Shown here one piece after another: positions 50,201 through 60,650 of a stretch of 64,000 nt of DNA. The notes under the pieces are model-generated. The model searched no databases. It had not been told where the DNA came from and worked only from the letters and a program-made list of their open reading frames with translations. Numbering within the stretch: position 1 is the stretch's first letter; each line of letters starts with the position of its first letter. The position numbers were made by a program, and so were the translations under genes. The stretch covers positions 7,796,864 to 7,860,863 of the forward strand of contig CM041104.1 in assembly GCA_023079485.1 (NCBI GenBank), in the 5' to 3' direction. The stretch is from Archilochus colubris. Its lineage: Eukaryota > Chordata > Aves > Apodiformes > Trochilidae.

Positions 50201-53200
50201 CCTCCAAGGGCTGAATATACCCAAAACATGCTCTGCAGACAACAATGAAAATACAACATTAAAAATTGTTGATGGTTTAGCTGTTAGAGCTACACAACCA
50301 ACAAATACCACCCGTAGTCAGGAATTTTAAAAAGACATGAAGAAAAGGCAGGAAAAAATGCTAAATTTATATAGGCCATGGACACTTCAGCTCAGTACAT
50401 ACACTCAGAAAAAGCATCCAGCCACTCCAAATCAAAGGAAAAACCCCAAAGTGACAAACACTTCCCAATGCTTGTTTTCCATCAGGGCTGGAGTAAAAGG
50501 CTGGAATCTGCTGTCCAAAGACCAGAAACACTAGCTGTTTTCCCTAAACCTCAGTCTTTTTCATATCAGAAACACTTCCTCTCTACAAAGATTTTCCATT
50601 TATTTCTCCTTTTGCCACTGTCAGGAGGCCGACACTGCCACAGCTCCCAGCCACTGGTGACAATTCTCTGCTTGGGTGAACAGCACCCATATTAGAGATC
50701 TGGGAGTCAGCATTAACTGTTTTGTTTGGGTTTGTTATTTATTTATTTATTTTAAAGCTGTTTTGATGAACCAAAAAGGTGTTTTGAGAACTTCAGAAAA
50801 TTCTGTCTTTGGCAGCATTAACAAAAATTGCAGCCACGTATACTTGCAGCAGCCTCTACAGAGAGCATAACTGGAAATGCATTGTGCTGCCATTTCAGGG
50901 AATTGGAGGATTGAAGGAGTCCTTTTCCACATAGTTGGATCAGTGCTCGCCTTTGGCAGGGCTTTGCTTTAATAAACTCTAAAAGTATGTGAATACTGGC
51001 CTACCTAGGTACTAGGGGATGAGGAATCCAAAAGCAAAACTAAGAAAAGTAGTTTCTAGTGTAATAGACACTATGATTTAAGAAGTGCTTAACATACTTC
51101 TTGCTGTTTAAATTTACTGCAGATGTAATTTATCGTTTACTGTTTTCACTTTCTACTTATACTGTCCCATTGTATTCCCTGTACCAATAACTTCACTAAT
51201 GCAAGTGATCAAATGGTGCTCTGTGATGAAGAATGTTTCAGATTATCTTCTCAGAAATACAGTGTCTGTGCTAATTATTATATGGCCCACATGAAAGGTA
51301 ACTTACATTTGTATCTGTAATACTGCAATAGTCTCACATTTACCTATTTTTTTTTAAACGAGAGGTAGAGAAAAGTGGATTAAAAATGCTACACATCTGT
51401 CTAGTAGCTAAAACCCAAAGAAAATATGAACCAATGCTGCCTTAAAAATCTCAGTGTTCTAATGGCATATGTGGCAGGCATTAGAAATTTAACAGGCAAC
51501 TCAAACTTGTACATGGACTTAATCCAAATTCTTAAAAATGAGCTCAGACTGTGAGTGACTGGTTGGTTGGTCTGGAGTGTGGGGAGTGCTATTAGAGAAG
51601 AAGAAGAAAAAAAAAGAGACAGAGAGGAGAAATACTCTGATACTTTATTTAAGAGGCACACATACTACTATTCAATTCTGGGGTCAGTTTGAGTCAGAGA
51701 TACTACCCCCCAATTTCAGGCTTAAAATGGTTTGGCAAGAAAGGACAATGGAAAAAATGCTCCTATCTCCATATTCCCATTAAGTTCTGTGCAGACCAAA
51801 AGCATGCACATATCATAGTTTTAAAAAATAGATTAAGCCAGTAGTGGAAAAGAAGTTCTGGGATATTATTATCCTTGGCTATTTCCAAAAAATGAATGAT
51901 GAAACATTCAGTTAGAATATTGGAATGTTATAAAAAAGCATTCCAATTATGTCAGTGTCCCATCTGTGAATGTGATTCCTGCCCTATATGAAAGACTCTG
52001 GAGTCATTTGCTGTTAGCTGGTGTAAACTGTGTCCTGCAGCACAGGCTTACAGGGAGAAAGGAGCTACCTGGAGAGAGGAAGCAGCCAAAGATGAGGGAC
52101 CAGATGACACAGGGACTCTTGGTCACCTGGTGAAAATCTCTGCCATGGCTAATGTCTTGCTGACACTTGCAAAAGCACAGCTCAGGGAGCAAAGTCACTG
52201 GAGTATCTTTTCACTAGCAGGGCATTAGGCTATGCAGTCTTTATTCCCCATTCTGAGCCTGCTCTAATCGTACAAGGAGGCTGGGACCCAAAATTATTAA
52301 CACTTCATTGTTTACACACCCTGCATTAATGAGACTCTTGCACTTTGTTGTGGGTGCAGAAATCCTCATAAAGACAGAAACCGATCCAAACGTGCGATGT
52401 GCTATCAGCCTCTAGCAATTTCATGAAGCTCTTTCTCTGCAGAATGGGAGCAGATTTAGTGGCACGAAGGAAAGTTGTTGCCAGGGTCTGCTCCCATTGC
52501 CCTACGCCACCAGCAGGAGAAAGCATTTTGGCTAAGGGAAAAAAAAAATATATGCAGGGTCTCAGGAGCATAATCTTTCTGCAGTATCTCTGGGCTGAGT
52601 CATGCAATTGCTCTTTTGGCTACTGTGGTCTCGAGTGTTTAATCTAGGGGAAAAAATAAAAATTAAAATAAAAAATCCGTGCCTTTCATTTTGCTCTGGG
52701 GAACAGGCAGTCTTTGGGAAAGCAGAGCTGCAGAGCAATGTCAGGAACCGTGGTAGTGGCAGTCCGAGCACTGCCTTGCGCTTTGGTACGCTGCTACTCT
52801 ACAGCAGGTGAGAGTGAGACCTTGTCAGCACCGAGAAGTGCAAGAAGTTTCCTGTCTTTCCCTTTCCTGCTCCCTCTGCAGCAAAATAACTTGGCGGTGT
52901 TGTGGGAGTGACTAAGAGCAGCTGCAGAGCTCAGGAGAGAGAGAGTTTTGTCTGGAGAAAGCTGAGGATACACGAAGCAGGGCAATGGCCTGATCCTAAG
53001 GCGGTATAAAGCCACTCGGAGTCTTTCTATTGGCTTGTCCGAGAATGGGAGCTCTCGGATGATCCCCTTTGGGTGTACGTGTTAATGAGTGTGTTTTGGC
53101 AGGTGCTTACGACGGCAGAAGAAAACAAATAGCCTCTACTGAAGGGCTCTTCAAATAAAGCCCTACGATACCCGTCTCATCCCCCCCACAGCCCGCAAAC

Positions 53201-54543
53201 CCCCTCCGCCGGCTCCAGGAGCGCCTGGGGCGATTCTGAGTCAGCAGCGGAGCCGGGGCGGGCGGCGGGGACGCGGTGCGGGGGGTATCTAAAACGGAGC
53301 GAGTGAATGGAAAAGCGCTTCCCTTCTCCACCTCCCGCCCCCTCTCCACTCTGCTCCCGGACCGGCAGCACTGCTGGCACCTCACCTGCTTTTCCCACCC
53401 GGCCCGCGGGGTGCAGCGTCGAGCACCCCGGGAGAACGGGCAGACAGCCTGGGGAGGGGCTGCAGGGCCCCGGGGAGCAGCGGGAATCACCGGTCCACGG
53501 GTGCTTTGCAAGAGCCGTGCGGAAAGGGGGAACCCTCCCACGAAGCATCCTCTGCCTGCGCCCACGCGGACCCGGAAGCCCCAGGCACAGCTGTGCCCGG
53601 AGACCCCCTCCCCATCCGCTAACATCGCCCGGAGAGATGCCCCTTCTCCCGGTTCCGTGCCAGCAGTGCACAGCCGCTGCCCCGTTCGCAGCCCCTTCCC
53701 CACTCCGGACCGCTCCCTCCGCCGCGCTCTCCTGCACGGTCCACAGCCTCCCTCCCCGCGACGGGTGGGGACGGAGAACGCTGCGGCCCCTCTTGGGCAG
53801 CTGCACGGTAGAGCCGGGGCGGCAGCGCGTAGAACGCCGCGGCGGAGGAGGGCGATGGTTCGGGTCGGAGCGGACACGCGGGCGGGAGGCGCGGATCGGG
53901 CGCGCACCGAGCGCTGACAGCGGAGCAAACTCCTCCCTCCTCTCGCCGCGCTTAACTCTTGCCTCCACCAGCACACCGCAGCTGCCGCCCCGAGCCCCCC
54001 TAGCCTCCCCCCCCTCCGGCACGGCTCGTCCCCGCCCGCACGTCCCAAGGGGCTGCCAAACCCGCCGAGATCCGCGGGCATCACCGTTGCCAGTGCGGCC
54101 GCGGAGCCGCCGCCGCCGCCCCCAGCCCAGGGCTGCCGTGAGCTCCGCCGGGGCCGCGGAAACTGCCTGCGACCGCCCGAGCCCCCAACCTGGGCAGGCG
54201 GCGTAAGGGTTAAGCGGCCGGGAGGTTACTCAGCGAGACGCCTGGGGTGATGGCTTGGAAGAGGAGAATCCTTCTGGCTGAAGTTAAGAAGAGGTTTCTC
54301 CAGACAGATTTATATCGCCTTCGCGGAGAGCTTCAAACCAAGCCTAAAACCAGCCCAGTCCCTTCCCCGAGGGACCTCGCCATGAAACCCTTCCTGCCAG
54401 CCCAAAGAGCTGCCTGCGAGCGAGCTAAAATCGGCAGGATAAACCACCTGGCCTGAGGAGTGACCTGCAGAGCCCCCAGGGCAAGGGCAGCGCACAGAAG
54501 GGCACACAGCACACAGACACACAGCGCAAGAGAGATATCCTAC
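46788..54543 (-). other. NFATC2: 5' leader/upstream flank of the main form; intronic for the alternative form
   Basis: For transcripts from the upstream promoter this stretch is the distal part of intron 1. For the main form its first few hundred bases hold the 5' UTR and promoter. 47.3-53.1 kb is ordinary AT-rich sequence with no recognised gene. 53.2-54.2 kb is a CpG island described separately. Confidence 0.75.
53190..54230. promoter_or_regulatory. Second CpG island, between the two first exons
   Basis: About 1 kb of dense CpG and GC-rich sequence lies 0.3-1.4 kb downstream of the alternative first exon on the gene strand. Both strands show long open frames (up to 325 codons), as GC-rich DNA often does by chance. 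Their translations are low-complexity in Arg, Pro, Gly and Ala, with no domain I know. It may be a promoter for another NFATC2 start, for an antisense or divergent noncoding RNA, or an enhancer-like island. Confidence 0.6.
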
Positions 54544-54607
54544 CTTGATCCATAGACCTCATGATGTGGTGGTAATGTACCAGCCTGCAGGCAGCTTCTC
54601 TCTGCAT
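54544..54607 (-). CDS. NFATC2: NFATC2 alternative first coding exon (isoform D/E type leader)
   Basis: An ATG at 54607 opens a 21-codon leader beginning MQREAACRLVHYHHIM and ending SMDQ. One base of the next codon follows, then a good donor (CAAG|GTAGGA). The phase is the same as that of the main first exon, so it joins exon 2 in frame and gives Q-E-E-P at the junction. From memory, human NFATC2 isoforms D/E start with a very similar leader (MQREAAFRLGHCHP...), two residues longer. That match in sequence, length and phase is the reason for the call. The leader replaces the first 48 residues of the main form, so the product lacks the acidic FDFSILFDY transactivation and CK1-docking segment. 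Directly upstream on the transcribed strand are T tracts (54616-54678), then a TATA-containing region near 54.9 kb. The exact transcription start is not visible. Confidence 0.85.
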
Positions 54608-54615
54608 CAGGAATT

Positions 54616-54678
54616 AAAAAAAAAAAAAAAATTAAAAAAAATCGACAGTAGGAAAAAAAAAAAAAAAAAAAAAAAAAA
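54616..54678. repeat. A-tract cluster just upstream of the alternative ATG
   Basis: Three A runs (about 16, 8 and 26 long) lie 9-71 bp upstream of the alternative NFATC2 start codon. On the transcribed strand they are T runs and would be U-rich if included in the 5' UTR. Confidence 0.85.
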
Positions 54679-54855
54679 GTAGAAAAATAATCTTCTTTAA
54701 ACCATGTTCAACCAGTGCCGCCCAGACACAGGGAACCCCTCTTGCTCGCCTCCTCCGTAAGTGTTTGGAGGTGCAAAGAGGGATCCGAACTGGGCTGAGC
54801 TTGTTCCTGAAGTGAAGTCAGTTCTCTGCTCTGAGATGAGGGTTACTAGAGAGGG

Positions 54856-55060
54856 AAAGGCCACTTCCTTCCCTGCTCCGAGTGTTTATAGTCTTTGAAT
54901 GCTGTAAAATAACGGGATTCCCTCACTGTTTCCTCCTGTTTATCCCAGTGCCATGGAAACCCCTGGATCGACTCCATCTCCCAAACTGAGGGCTTTCCTG
55001 CAAACTTCACACTCAGGAATCCATGACGTCTCCCAGCTCCGGGCCAAGGCAGCTCTGCGG
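54856..55060 (-). promoter_or_regulatory. NFATC2: Candidate TATA promoter of the alternative NFATC2 form
   Basis: On the minus strand a CTATAAA box lies at 54885-54891, about 280 bp upstream of the alternative ATG; a start near 54856 is expected from usual spacing. Upstream, a GAGGAAAC (NFAT-type GGAAA core) lies at about 54928-54935, a second GGAAA core on the plus strand at 54955-54959, and a CRE-like TGACGTC at 55024-55030. TATA plus CRE plus NFAT cores suggest an inducible, possibly self-regulated promoter, as is known for NFATC1. This is inference from motifs. Confidence 0.5.
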
Positions 55061-58000
55061 CTTTCTCAGTCTGCAGCACAAGCACTTAATTGTTGAGCAG
55101 AAAGTTAGAGAGCGAGAAAGAAAGAAATATGGATGATGTTAAAAATCCCAGTGTGTGCTTTTTAAACAAAACTTTCAGGCACTGCAAAGCCTTTCAAAGC
55201 AACGGGGCTTCTGTGCAGGAGTTTTCCTCTTCCCAGCAGAGACAAGCTCGGGCTGCTGCTGCTTTTACCTCTGAATAAATCATTCAGAAAACTGAAGTCC
55301 CCAGCTTATAGTTATGTCTTTTAAATTCGGCAGCACCCTATAAATACGCATCTTGTTACTGGCACAGGTTTTGGCTTCTAATTACCACTGGCTCAATTCT
55401 TCATACAGAAGACGAAAAGAAAAAGAAATAATCAGTTAATTTGTTTAGTGGCATTCACAGACCTCTCTCTGTTTCTATTTTTAGCTCCATTTAGAAGAGA
55501 GAGGAGCAACCCCATGGATTTCCATTGATACACGTGGAGCACAGCAAAAATGAAATAGCCAAGGAAGCTTTCGAAACCAAGACAACCCGTGTGTGTTTAC
55601 ATGTACTATGTATAAACAGGAAAATAAAGCAAGAGAAAACAGGAAAATAAAGACAAAGATGTCATGAACTGTGTGCTGCCTCACAACGTATAGTTTTCAC
55701 CAGCGTGTTAACGAGCATCTGGCTATTAATATCGCGCTGGGCTCAGTACCACCATGCAACTGGTCTTATATATATATAATTATATTTTTTTCCAAGAAAA
55801 GACCAGGAATTTGCATGCATAAAATGCTTCTTCGGGGACCGTGATAGCTCTGCAGCCCCTCGGTGTTAGTATATAACCCCACCAAACGTCGCCCTGCACA
55901 TGTGGAGCCGGGGTGGCTGCCGGGGTCAGCTGGAGCCCCGGGCAGCAGCGGGGAGTGAGTCACTGCAGAGGGACTTGGCCCGGAGCTGCACGGAGGGCTG
56001 GCTGGCACCCGCGCGACATTTCCATTTTTCACTCCCTCAGTCCCAAAATCGACTCGAAGGAGGTATCACAATCAAACTTTCTGCTTCTCGAGTTTGTTGT
56101 CCTGCAGGCTAGCAACTGCAGGCAGGCCAGGGAAACTCAGCGCACCTCACTTTCCTACCCTTGGTCATTTTTGGACGACCCGAGGTGGAAATACTTCCCC
56201 CAGCCCCACGGGCCCGTTATGCAACCAGCTGCTATCGACCCCCAAAGTGAGGGTGGCCCCGTCCCGGTCAGGCTGCGCCCCTCAGCTACCCCCGTACAAG
56301 ACCCCTCCGCAGAGTACCCCACTCACACCCCTGCCGGTTTTTAGGGAAACTTTTTTTCCCCATCCCCGCAGAGGGTGAAGACCGGGGCCTTCTGCCCCCC
56401 GCAGCAGGTACACCCTTTGCCAGCATCACTACCCCGAGATTCCCCTCTTCTGAACGGCAGCGGGCTGCAGAGCAGCACCGAAAAACTGCTCCAGACACCG
56501 AAACTGCACCGGGGTGCACGTACCCTTCAACAGCCCCTTCGACGGCTCACTTCGAACCCACCATGTTTACGAGCGAAGTCCTGCAAAATTCCAGACGCTG
56601 CTCCGGCCACGGCCTCAGGTGCATCCCAGCCCACTCCGCGCCTCCCAGCTCCTTCCCCGGGGTCACGCCGAAGCTAATTAATGCGCTTGATTGGACCCGC
56701 TATTGGCATCAGCTGAGGTCGAAAGCACCTGATTTCTTTTTCGAAACTTTAAAGAGAAACAGGTTGGTTGTTTCTTTGCTTGGAAAGCAAAGCAATTATT
56801 AATAATTACTATCATCTCACCCCTGCCACCCACACTCCTTACCCTGGCCCTGACTGGGAACCCCAGCATCACTCGATATAATTGCATTAAGAAATGCAGA
56901 AGTGGGGAAGGGGCTTCAGACGAGGGGGAACACTAGTGTAGAGCTGGGAAGGGGCGAGTTGGGAGGGGGCTGAGCAAAGGGAGCACTCGGGTGCAGGGGG
57001 ACACACACAACCTGGGGGGGCCGAGGGCACCGGGTCGTGCCAAAGGGTATCCCAGAGCGAGCGGAGAATGGGCGACCCCGATGGAAAGCTTCTCCTCCTC
57101 CCACGCTGAGCTATAACGGGGGGAGCAGTCACAGCTCAGCGGTTATGGCACACAGGTTGGCTTCCCTAGTCTGGACCGTTTAAAAATACAATGTCTTTCT
57201 TTTAATAGCTCAGTTTGATCGGCTCCCGCTAGTTCACATGACAGGGTTTTCCTAAAATATCTTCTTCCACCAAGTTTTTTCCAACTTAAAAATGCTGAAT
57301 CCTGCTACCCAAATTAAACTCAGTGCAAGGCGAAAAAAAAATTAAAATAAATAAATAATGAAGTGAAAGAGGGCTGGCGGCTGCCTCCGAACTGCTAGCA
57401 TTCCCCAAACCAGCATATGACACAACTGTAAGATTTCCAAGGCTTTTGGAGAGTTCAGGGAGAGAATCCTGTCCTCCACTGGCTGCAGCTTCCCCTCTGA
57501 GTTAAACTTTCCTGACGGAACCTTTCTCCATCTGGCTCCGTCTCCAAGCGCGTTGTGAGCGGCCGCGGAGGAGCAGGGGATATAGTTCAAGTCTTATATA
57601 ACTCTGCAAGCTGGATGCGGGGGCAGAGACTTTCCCTAGAAACGAGAGATTTTTATATATATATAGTTATTTTTAGCTTCCTTTTTCAAAGGAAGGCCAA
57701 ATACCTCCGACTTTCCTTTGCTTTCTTATTTTGGTATCACTAAGGGATTTTATTTTTGGAGTTAGGGACCTATTAATAGCTAATATTTTTAGCTATTTAT
57801 TCCCTCTTTAGGAGAATACTTCCTCTTCCTTTCAGGGGCACATTTTGGACTGCATCACAACTCCCCAAAACCAGACCCTATCATGCCTATGGCACCCCGT
57901 TTGCTAAGAGGATGCCCAGCTTTTGGGAACAGGGCGCATCTCCTGGCCCCAGTTCGCTCCCTGACTCAGGAGGTAGGTTTGGAAACCGATGGTCTCCCCG

Positions 58001-59032
58001 TGAGCAGCCTCAGCTTCCTCCGTGCTTGCCCAGGAAGCTGAGCAAGCAGCTCCCTGAATGGGAGAGGAGAGCTGTGGGCGGCCGGGCAGAGCCGGCAGCC
58101 GGCCAAGGGGGCTGGGAGGAGTCGGGTCCCAGGGGGTCCTTGGTTTCCCCCGGCAGCTGCCCGCAGTATCTCCCCGCCACCAGGCAGGACCGCTGCGTCT
58201 CCCGCTGGGGAACGAGCGCTCCCCGGCCGGCTCCGTGCTGTTCATTGGCAGTAACACCGAGACGGTTACTGTATTTTTAAATTTTCTCATGTTGTCCAGG
58301 AGATAAGACATCAAGGCTTCCTGAGGATGTGCTCTCAGGCCATCGGGGCAGCTGCCCGGAGTTTATCATCATAGACTTCATGGAGACATCTCTGTTTTCC
58401 ACTTGCAAAAGGTATGTCAAGCTCACAGCAACAAGAAATGTTTTTGACAAAAGCTCCTCACCCTTCCAAAGTAAACACTTTTCTCTCCGAACCTGCCGTC
58501 GCACACAACGCGCTGCCCGGCGCAACCCCGACATAAACGTTTAAGACGTCGAACGGATCCGTGCTTAAACATCAGCTGTACACACTGGGGCTGTGTCTTC
58601 ACCGCACCCAACCAGGGTTCCCGGACGGGCCCAGTGAGGGCCGAACCCTCCCGCAGCTGGAGCTCGGCCTGTCCGAGCAGCGCCAGCCACGCAGCCCCCC
58701 GCACAGCCCCAGAGCATCCCGGCTCCACGTTACCAACTCGATCTTACTTCTGACAATGCCCTTGTCTAAACAACGTGTTCACTCGCTTAATGAAGTTGCA
58801 AACGGAGTGTCTGATCTTCTAATGAGCTCAGCGTGGCCCGGGGAATCCACCCACATACAACTCTCCGAGAGTGGAACTGCTTGAACTTTTCCCATCAAAA
58901 CAGTTTTTCCAAATGACAAACACTCTTTCACCTAAAATGAAAATTTTTGTTTTGAAAATGAAAAAGTTTTGTTTTATTTTTTTCTTCAACAAAACTCAAT
59001 AAAATGAAGGGCTATTTGTTGACCTAGAGTAG

Positions 59033-59065
<33 letters not shown>

Positions 59066-59616
59066 AACTGGCTTTTAGTAAGAGGATTCTGTTTATGAAC
59101 ATTTGAAATCATTTGTACCAGTTAAGAGTGACTTTTTTTTACCTTTTCTTTAACAAAGGCAACTTCAGAAAACAAAACCCACAAATAAAAGCATACTGAA
59201 GAAATTGTAGAGGGCAATCTCTTTCCTTCCCCCGAAAATTTCCTGTAAAGGAAAAAATAAATGTCTTTCAACTCACTCATAGAACAATAGGACCCCACTC
59301 TCACTGTCTTTAGTCAGGCAGCTCTTGAATTAGTGTCCTCTTATGGGACCAGAAGGATGTAATTAATTCAGCTGGCCTGATACGATCTCCAGGTTGTAAT
59401 TTCCCGTTTCACCTATTACCGTGCCTGTCTTCTAGAAACCTGTAGGACTGCAGGCAGGCTGTGAAGCATATCTGCAAAGCCGTTGCACAAATTCATAACT
59501 ACTTGTATGTGGAAATGTCTGACATGTCCCTCATGTCTGGTTATGTGTGAAAGAAGCCCCAGAGCTGCACCTGCAGGAAAACCAATTTTAAGCCTCAGCT
59601 TCCTGAAAAACCCGAT

Positions 59617-59710
59617 CTTTTTTTTTTTCTTTTTGTTTTTTTTTTGTTTGTTTGTTTGTTTGTTTTGTGGGTTTGTTTTGGTTTTTGTTTGTTTGGGGTT
59701 TTTTTTTCCC
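59617..59710. repeat. T-rich (GTTT)n tract
   Basis: T runs followed by five tandem GTTT units and then GGTTT variants. A related TTTTG repeat lies at 59037-59063. Simple sequence in the upstream flank. Confidence 0.8.
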
Positions 59711-60623
59711 TTCAGGGAAAAGCCCCAAGGCTCAGGGATCGCCCGGCCCCGCAGCATCCCGAAATCCCCCGGCCCGCCGCGACTCCCACCCCGCCTCTGG
59801 GATAGAAATCAGTGCTGAGATCTACCCTGGTCCCTTCAATTTGCAAAAAACCGGCGCTGAGTCTCAGCTAAGGAATTCCAGAGGCACGGGAATTCATTTG
59901 CATGAGAGTGAAAACAAGGCGGGATGAGTGGTCCCTGAGGTGCGGCGGGAAAGATCGTTCTTCCCAGGACGCTTTTTTCCCCGCCCCGCAAAAGGCAAAC
60001 CCTGAAAATTTTCAGCTGAAAATTCGAGAGGTAACGTGTATTCCCTATATCCACTCGAGAAATAAATGGAGTCCGCTCCCCCCGGCAGCGTCACTGCGGG
60101 ATGTGGGGAGGGGGCAGCCGGGGAGAGCAAGGGACGGGGAAGGTGCAGGTGGATCCTGACCTTTGCAAGCACGATTCAGACCTGACAGCTCGGAAATAAA
60201 AGCAAAACTTTGGTTTTCTGGATGGTAAGTGGCACTAGGTCTACTCCAAACCTGAACTGCACTTAGTGGACTCTGATTAAGCAAACTTGTGCGAAGAGGG
60301 ATGTTTATACACCGTGATTTATACTTTTGCCCAAACATCAAACAATGTTTTCAGGGAACACTTAAGCCCTCCACATAGGCACTGCCTTAAAAACTACTAC
60401 CAGTGACTTGGTTAACAGCTGTGACGCTTTTTGCAGCAAGTAAGCACGTAGGATAAAAATCGAAATAAAATCTTTTTGTAAAAGCAAGACTAATTAAACA
60501 AATAAGGACTGTGAACAAAGCTATAAAAATGTTGGTTTCTTGCCAAGGATATTTTCTCTTTAAGTTTATAAAACCACAGGGCTGTTTTGTTTTGTTTTCC
60601 AAGTTTTTTAAGCTAAGGTTCAC

Positions 60624-60650
60624 AAAAAAAAAAAAAAAAAAAAAAAAAAA
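60624..60650. repeat. A27 homopolymer
   Basis: An uninterrupted run of 27 A followed by GAGAGACAGACAG. No retroelement body is recognised beside it. Confidence 0.85.

Larger units (their letters stand above)
1..54860 (-). other. NFATC2: NFATC2 gene locus (5' part; 3' end lies outside the window)
   Basis: The gene occupies most of the window on the minus strand. Seven coding exon pieces are joined by canonical GT-AG introns with matching phases: exon 1 ends in phase 1, exon 2 in phase 2, exon 3 in phase 0, exon 4 in phase 2, exon 5 in phase 1 and exon 6 in phase 1. The translated exons follow remembered vertebrate NFATC2 almost residue for residue in the Rel domain. NFATC1 differs at many diagnostic places; for example this gene has the NFATC2-type [14 protein letters not shown] segment. 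NFATC2 is a cytoplasmic phosphoprotein. Calcineurin dephosphorylates it after calcium entry, and it then enters the nucleus and activates cytokine and other genes, often with AP-1. The right limit is an estimated start site of the upstream promoter. The left limit is the window edge, because exon 7 onward was not found. Confidence 0.93.

Noticed and set aside
53107..54206. Long open frames on both strands (325 and 281 codons minus, 299 and 213 codons plus)
   Set aside because: They overlap each other on opposite strands inside a CpG island, where stop codons are rare. The translations are Arg/Pro/Gly/Ala-rich without any known domain, and some starts are not ATG.
54846..55085. 79-codon minus-strand open frame in the alternative promoter
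   Set aside because: It overlaps the TATA and CRE motifs, has no known domain, and is not followed by a donor in suitable phase.
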